In this document: piece by piece, positions 61,065-64,000 of the stretch | Numbering within the stretch: the first letter of the stretch is position 1 | How the letters are laid out: each line of letters opens with the position of its first letter | Assembly (NCBI RefSeq): GCF_900129745.1 | Contig: NZ_FQWS01000002.1 | Span: forward strand, 310,001-374,000 | Direction: 5' to 3' | Source: Winogradskyella jejuensis | GTDB taxonomy: Bacteria; Bacteroidota; Bacteroidia; Flavobacteriales; Flavobacteriaceae | Length of the DNA stretch: 64,000 nucleotides | Notes under the pieces: model-generated | What the model saw: the letters and a program-made list of their open reading frames with translations, nothing else | Databases searched by the model: none | Told to the model about the DNA's origin: nothing | Translations under genes and position numbers: made by a program

Positions 61065-63269
61065 ATGAGTGTTGCACAAATTGACTTGCATGCAGAACTA
61101 AAAAAATACTTTGGATTTTCGGAATTTAAGGGATTGCAAGAAGACGTTATAAAAAATGTTGTAGAAGGCAATAATACGTTTGTAATTATGCCTACTGGAG
61201 GAGGTAAATCGCTCTGTTACCAATTACCAGCTTTAATTAAAGAAGGCACCGCAATTGTGGTATCGCCTTTAATAGCCCTAATGAAAAATCAGGTTGATGC
61301 CATTAGAGGTGTGTCTGAGAATGATGGTATAGCCCATGTTCTAAATTCTTCATTAAATAAAACCGAAGTTAAGCGTGTAAAAGAAGACATTACTAATGGT
61401 GTTACTAAACTTCTTTATGTTGCTCCAGAATCTTTGACTAAAGAAGAAAATGTAGAGTTTTTAAGGTCTGTGACTATTTCTTTTATGGCTGTTGACGAAG
61501 CTCACTGTATAAGTGAATGGGGACACGATTTTAGACCAGAATACAGAAACTTAAGACATATTATAAAACGTATTGGAGATAATATCCCAATCGTAGGTTT
61601 AACAGCGACCGCTACAGAGAAAGTACAAGAAGATATTTTAAAAAGTTTGGGTATACAAGATGCTGTGACATTTAAAGCGTCGTTTAACCGACCAAACTTA
61701 TATTACGAAGTACGGCCTAAAACCAAAAATGTGGATGCAGATATCATTCGTTTTGTAAAACAAAATGAAGGTAAATCAGGTATCATCTATTGTTTAAGTC
61801 GCAAGCGTGTTGAAGAACTCGCCCAAGTGCTTCAGGTTAATGGTATTAAAGCTGTTCCCTATCATGCAGGATTAGATGCTAAGACACGTGTAAAACATCA
61901 AGATATGTTTTTGATGGAAGATACGGATGTTGTTGTAGCCACAATAGCTTTTGGTATGGGAATCGATAAACCAGATGTACGTTTTGTGATTCATCATGAT
62001 ATTCCAAAGAGTATAGAAAGTTATTACCAAGAAACGGGTCGTGCGGGTCGTGATGGAGGTGAAGGCCACTGTTTGGCTTATTATGCCTATAAAGATATTG
62101 AGAAGCTCGAAAAATTTATGGCAGGTAAACCTGTTGCTGAGCAAGAAATTGGGCATGCTTTACTGCAAGAAGTTGTAGCATTTGCAGAAACGTCCGTATC
62201 TCGGCGCAAGTTTATTCTTCATTATTTTGGTGAAGAGTTTGATAATGAAACTGGCGAAGGTGGTGATATGGATGATAATGTTCGTTTCCCTAAACCACAA
62301 AAAGAAGCCAAAGACGACGTTAAAGTTGTTTTAGATGTTGTAAAAAAGACCAACCAAAAGTATAAGGCTAAAGATTTAGTCCAAGTCATTATTGGTAAGT
62401 CTAATGCATTGATTTCTTCACATAAAACAGACCAGCAAGCCTTTTTTGGTGTTGGTAAAGACAAAGAAGCAAGGCATTGGATGGCTTTAATTCGTCAAAT
62501 ATTGGTCGCCAAGCTTCTTAAAAAAGATATTGAAACCTACGGTGTTTTAAGAATTACTGAAGCTGGGGATAAGTTCTTAGAGAATCCCACATCATTTATG
62601 ATGGCTGAAGACCATGTATTTGATGAAACTACAGACGATAGCATTATCACCAATGCAAAGTCTAACGGCGCAGGCGTTGCCGATGATAAACTCATGAAAA
62701 TGCTCAAAGACCTGCGTAAGTCTAATGCAAAGCGTTTGGGTGTGCCACCATTTGTGATTTTTCAAGACCCATCTTTAGAGGATATGGCTTTAAAATATCC
62801 GATTAGTATTGATGAACTCTCTAACGTTCATGGTGTTGGCGAAAGTAAAGCCAAAAAATACGGTAAAGACTTTGTTAGCCTAATTAAAGAGTATGTTGAA
62901 GAGAACGATATTATGCGACCAGAAGACATGGTTGTTAAGTCTACAGGAAGTAATTCTGCTATAAAGCTCTACATTATACAAAATGTAGATAGAAAGTTGC
63001 CATTATCTGATATTGCCTCTGCAAAAGGCATGGAAATGCCTGAGTTTATTAAAGAAATGGAAGCTATAGTTTTCTCAGGAACTAAACTCGATATCTCGTA
63101 TTGGATAGACGATATCCTAGACGAAGACCAACAAGAAGAAATCCATGACTACTTTATGGAATCTGAAACCGATAAAATAGACGTTGCTATTGATGAGTTT
63201 GATGGCGATTACGATGACGAAGAACTCCGCTTGTATCGTATTAAGTTTATTAGTGAGGTTGCGAATTAG
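61065..63269 (+). CDS. recQ: ATP-dependent DNA helicase RecQ
   Basis: A 734-residue superfamily 2 helicase. MPTGGGKSLCYQLPAL is motif I, VVSPLIALMKNQV motif Ia, VDEAHCISEWGHDFRPEYRNL motif II with the RecQ aromatic-rich loop, GLTATATEKVQEDI motif III, ATIAFGMGIDKPDVRFVIHHDIPKSIESYYQETGRAGRDG motifs V-VI. Following are RQC-like residues to ~530 and an HRDC-like domain near residues 540-620 (LRKSNAKRLGVPPFVIFQD). The zinc-binding cysteines common in RecQ are not obvious in the RQC region (FDNETGEGGDMDD in place). The C-terminus is acidic. Acts in recombination and replication-fork repair. Confidence 0.94.
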   Translation: MSVAQIDLHAELKKYFGFSEFKGLQEDVIKNVVEGNNTFVIMPTGGGKSLCYQLPALIKEGTAIVVSPLIALMKNQVDAIRGVSENDGIAHVLNSSLNKTEVKRVKEDITNGVTKLLYVAPESLTKEENVEFLRSVTISFMAVDEAHCISEWGHDFRPEYRNLRHIIKRIGDNIPIVGLTATATEKVQEDILKSLGIQDAVTFKASFNRPNLYYEVRPKTKNVDADIIRFVKQNEGKSGIIYCLSRKRVEELAQVLQVNGIKAVPYHAGLDAKTRVKHQDMFLMEDTDVVVATIAFGMGIDKPDVRFVIHHDIPKSIESYYQETGRAGRDGGEGHCLAYYAYKDIEKLEKFMAGKPVAEQEIGHALLQEVVAFAETSVSRRKFILHYFGEEFDNETGEGGDMDDNVRFPKPQKEAKDDVKVVLDVVKKTNQKYKAKDLVQVIIGKSNALISSHKTDQQAFFGVGKDKEARHWMALIRQILVAKLLKKDIETYGVLRITEAGDKFLENPTSFMMAEDHVFDETTDDSIITNAKSNGAGVADDKLMKMLKDLRKSNAKRLGVPPFVIFQDPSLEDMALKYPISIDELSNVHGVGESKAKKYGKDFVSLIKEYVEENDIMRPEDMVVKSTGSNSAIKLYIIQNVDRKLPLSDIASAKGMEMPEFIKEMEAIVFSGTKLDISYWIDDILDEDQQEEIHDYFMESETDKIDVAIDEFDGDYDDEELRLYRIKFISEVAN

Positions 63270-63300
63270 AAGTTGTATTTGTTTGATAATGCAAAACTCA

Positions 63301-63753
63301 ATGAATTTAGAGTGTAAATTGTTATTCTTTTTTCTTTTAAGTACTGTTTATATTTCTGGACAAGAGTTGAATGGTTCTTATTCTTCGAAGTTAGAGAAGA
63401 ATTATTTGGCTGAAGGATTTCATATGAAGCATAATATTGAATTCAAGAATGATGGTAAATTTGTTTGGACTATAATTAGTGATGTTAATATTGTTGAAAC
63501 AGGAAGCTATAAGTTAAAAGAAGATGAATTAGTTTTTGTTTATGACATTGATCAATATGATTTCGATATAAAAGAAGCTTATAAAATGTCTGATAGCTCA
63601 AAGTCTTATGAGGAGTTTTACAAGACTTACACAGGTTATAAGTTAGGAGAAAAGAGAAAGGAAGAATTTCACCTTATAAAAATGAATGATAAAAAACTTA
63701 TTATCAAACACTTCGAAAGGGGAAGAAGGCTTAAATTTTTTAAAAAGCAATAA
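63301..63753 (+). CDS. small exported protein, unknown function
   Basis: About 150 residues with a signal peptide (LLFFFLLSTVYISGQ) and a beta-rich lipocalin-like pattern: ELNGSYSSKLEKNYLAEGFHMKHNIEFKNDGKFVWTIISDVNIVETGSYKLKEDELVFVYD. The mix of strands and the G-X-Y turn motif suggest a small beta-barrel or META/NlpE-like fold, but no named domain is certain. A start at ATG 63289 (four codons earlier) is also possible; the longer frame running from inside recQ is rejected because it has no coding character there. It ends 8 nt before the opposing gene. Confidence 0.65.
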   Translation: MNLECKLLFFFLLSTVYISGQELNGSYSSKLEKNYLAEGFHMKHNIEFKNDGKFVWTIISDVNIVETGSYKLKEDELVFVYDIDQYDFDIKEAYKMSDSSKSYEEFYKTYTGYKLGEKRKEEFHLIKMNDKKLIIKHFERGRRLKFFKKQ

Positions 63754-63761
63754 TATTACTC

Positions 63762-63995
63762 TTACTCATCACTAACATACTTCGTAAATAAAATATCATG
63801 CTTTTTAGCTTTTAGCTGTATGCTCGTAATCCTGCTATTTTGTAGTGTTTTGATATCTGCTTCTTCTATTTGGAAATCTATTTTAGTAATGCTTCTGCTT
63901 TTTACTGGTGTGGGGTCAGACTCAAATTCTGAGGAATCGGATTTCAATTCTAGTTCAATACCTTCACCTTTTAGAATCAATTTTGCACCAGTCAT
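63762..63995 (-). CDS. hypothetical protein, possibly 5'-truncated by the window end
   Basis: At least 77 residues, polar, with a Ser/Asp/Glu-rich middle (SDSSEFESDPTPVKSRS) and a beta-strand-like end (DIKTLQNSRITSIQLKAKKHDILFTKYVSDE). The ATG at 63995 is 5 bases from the edge and the frame stays open to the end, so the true start may lie outside. I do not recognise the family. The convergent gene ends 8 nt away. Confidence 0.5.
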   Translation of the reverse strand: MTGAKLILKGEGIELELKSDSSEFESDPTPVKSRSITKIDFQIEEADIKTLQNSRITSIQLKAKKHDILFTKYVSDE

Positions 63996-64000
63996 AGTTT

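Noticed and set aside
63184-63300. N-terminal extension of the last plus-strand gene into recQ
   Set aside because: The segment overlaps recQ's end in another frame, and the signal peptide begins only near 63301.
1-64000. tRNA, rRNA, tmRNA, insertion sequences, prophage and integrase genes
   Set aside because: No cloverleaf-like sequence with CCA-type ends, ribosomal RNA sequence, transposase or integrase motif was recognised; gaps longer than 300 nt without a gene do not occur.

Overview
The window looks like a chromosomal segment from a low-GC marine-type member of the Flavobacteriaceae (Bacteroidota). The evidence is a secreted protein with a C-terminal type IX secretion (T9SS) sorting domain, a PorV/PorQ-family protein, TAnnTTTG-type promoter boxes, an enlarged SecA, DUF2795/DUF2911/DUF4105 proteins, and the gene run recQ / kpsF - tatC - AhpD-like - lptB. 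Genus cannot be fixed from the sequence alone. No rRNA, tRNA, insertion sequence, prophage or CRISPR array was seen.

Layout. 1-8807 is housekeeping: the 3' end of mnmA, a nitronate-monooxygenase-like flavoprotein, an MFS and a MATE transporter, a small acidic protein, a PAP2 phosphatase, a polyprenyl-phosphate-type GT2, a sugar-nucleotide epimerase, the GTPase chaperone meaB and a DUF2911 lipoprotein-like protein. 9032-11794 is an ECF sigma factor, an overlapping single-pass membrane protein (probable anti-sigma) and a DUF4097-like exported protein carrying a long tryptophan-spaced tandem repeat. 11912-14070 holds an M23 peptidase, a frameshifted NTF2-like secreted protein and a T9SS cargo protein. 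14219-22434, all on the minus strand, holds secA, a DUF2795 protein, a cobalamin adenosyltransferase, an orphan LolD/MacB-type ATPase, an O-methyltransferase-like protein and an ABC-F protein.

22539-53505 is the main feature: 29 consecutive plus-strand genes in 31 kb with no gap above 85 nt, preceded by a near-consensus promoter. It encodes an outer-membrane export lipoprotein (Wza), a co-polymerase/tyrosine autokinase (Wzc), a two-gene ABC exporter (Wzm/Wzt), sixteen glycosyltransferases, an aminotransferase-WbqC-acetyltransferase module, three methyltransferases, an asparagine-synthetase-like amidotransferase without a glutaminase domain, an O-antigen ligase/polymerase-family membrane protein and a terminal WcaJ/WbaP-type initiating transferase. 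Together these would build, modify, polymerise and export a complex surface polysaccharide or glycan. The combination of an ABC exporter with Wza/Wzc and a Wzy/WaaL-like protein, with no Wzx flippase, is mixed and not easily assigned to one textbook pathway.

53506-64000 returns to core functions: a DUF4105 membrane protein, a PorV/PorQ-family protein, phosphatidylserine synthase, a TerC-family protein, a small membrane protein, lptB, an AhpD-like protein, tatC, a KpsF-type sugar-phosphate isomerase, recQ and two small unknown proteins, the last of which may run off the window. Convergent gene pairs are packed very tightly throughout. Start codons other than ATG are common in the polysaccharide operon.
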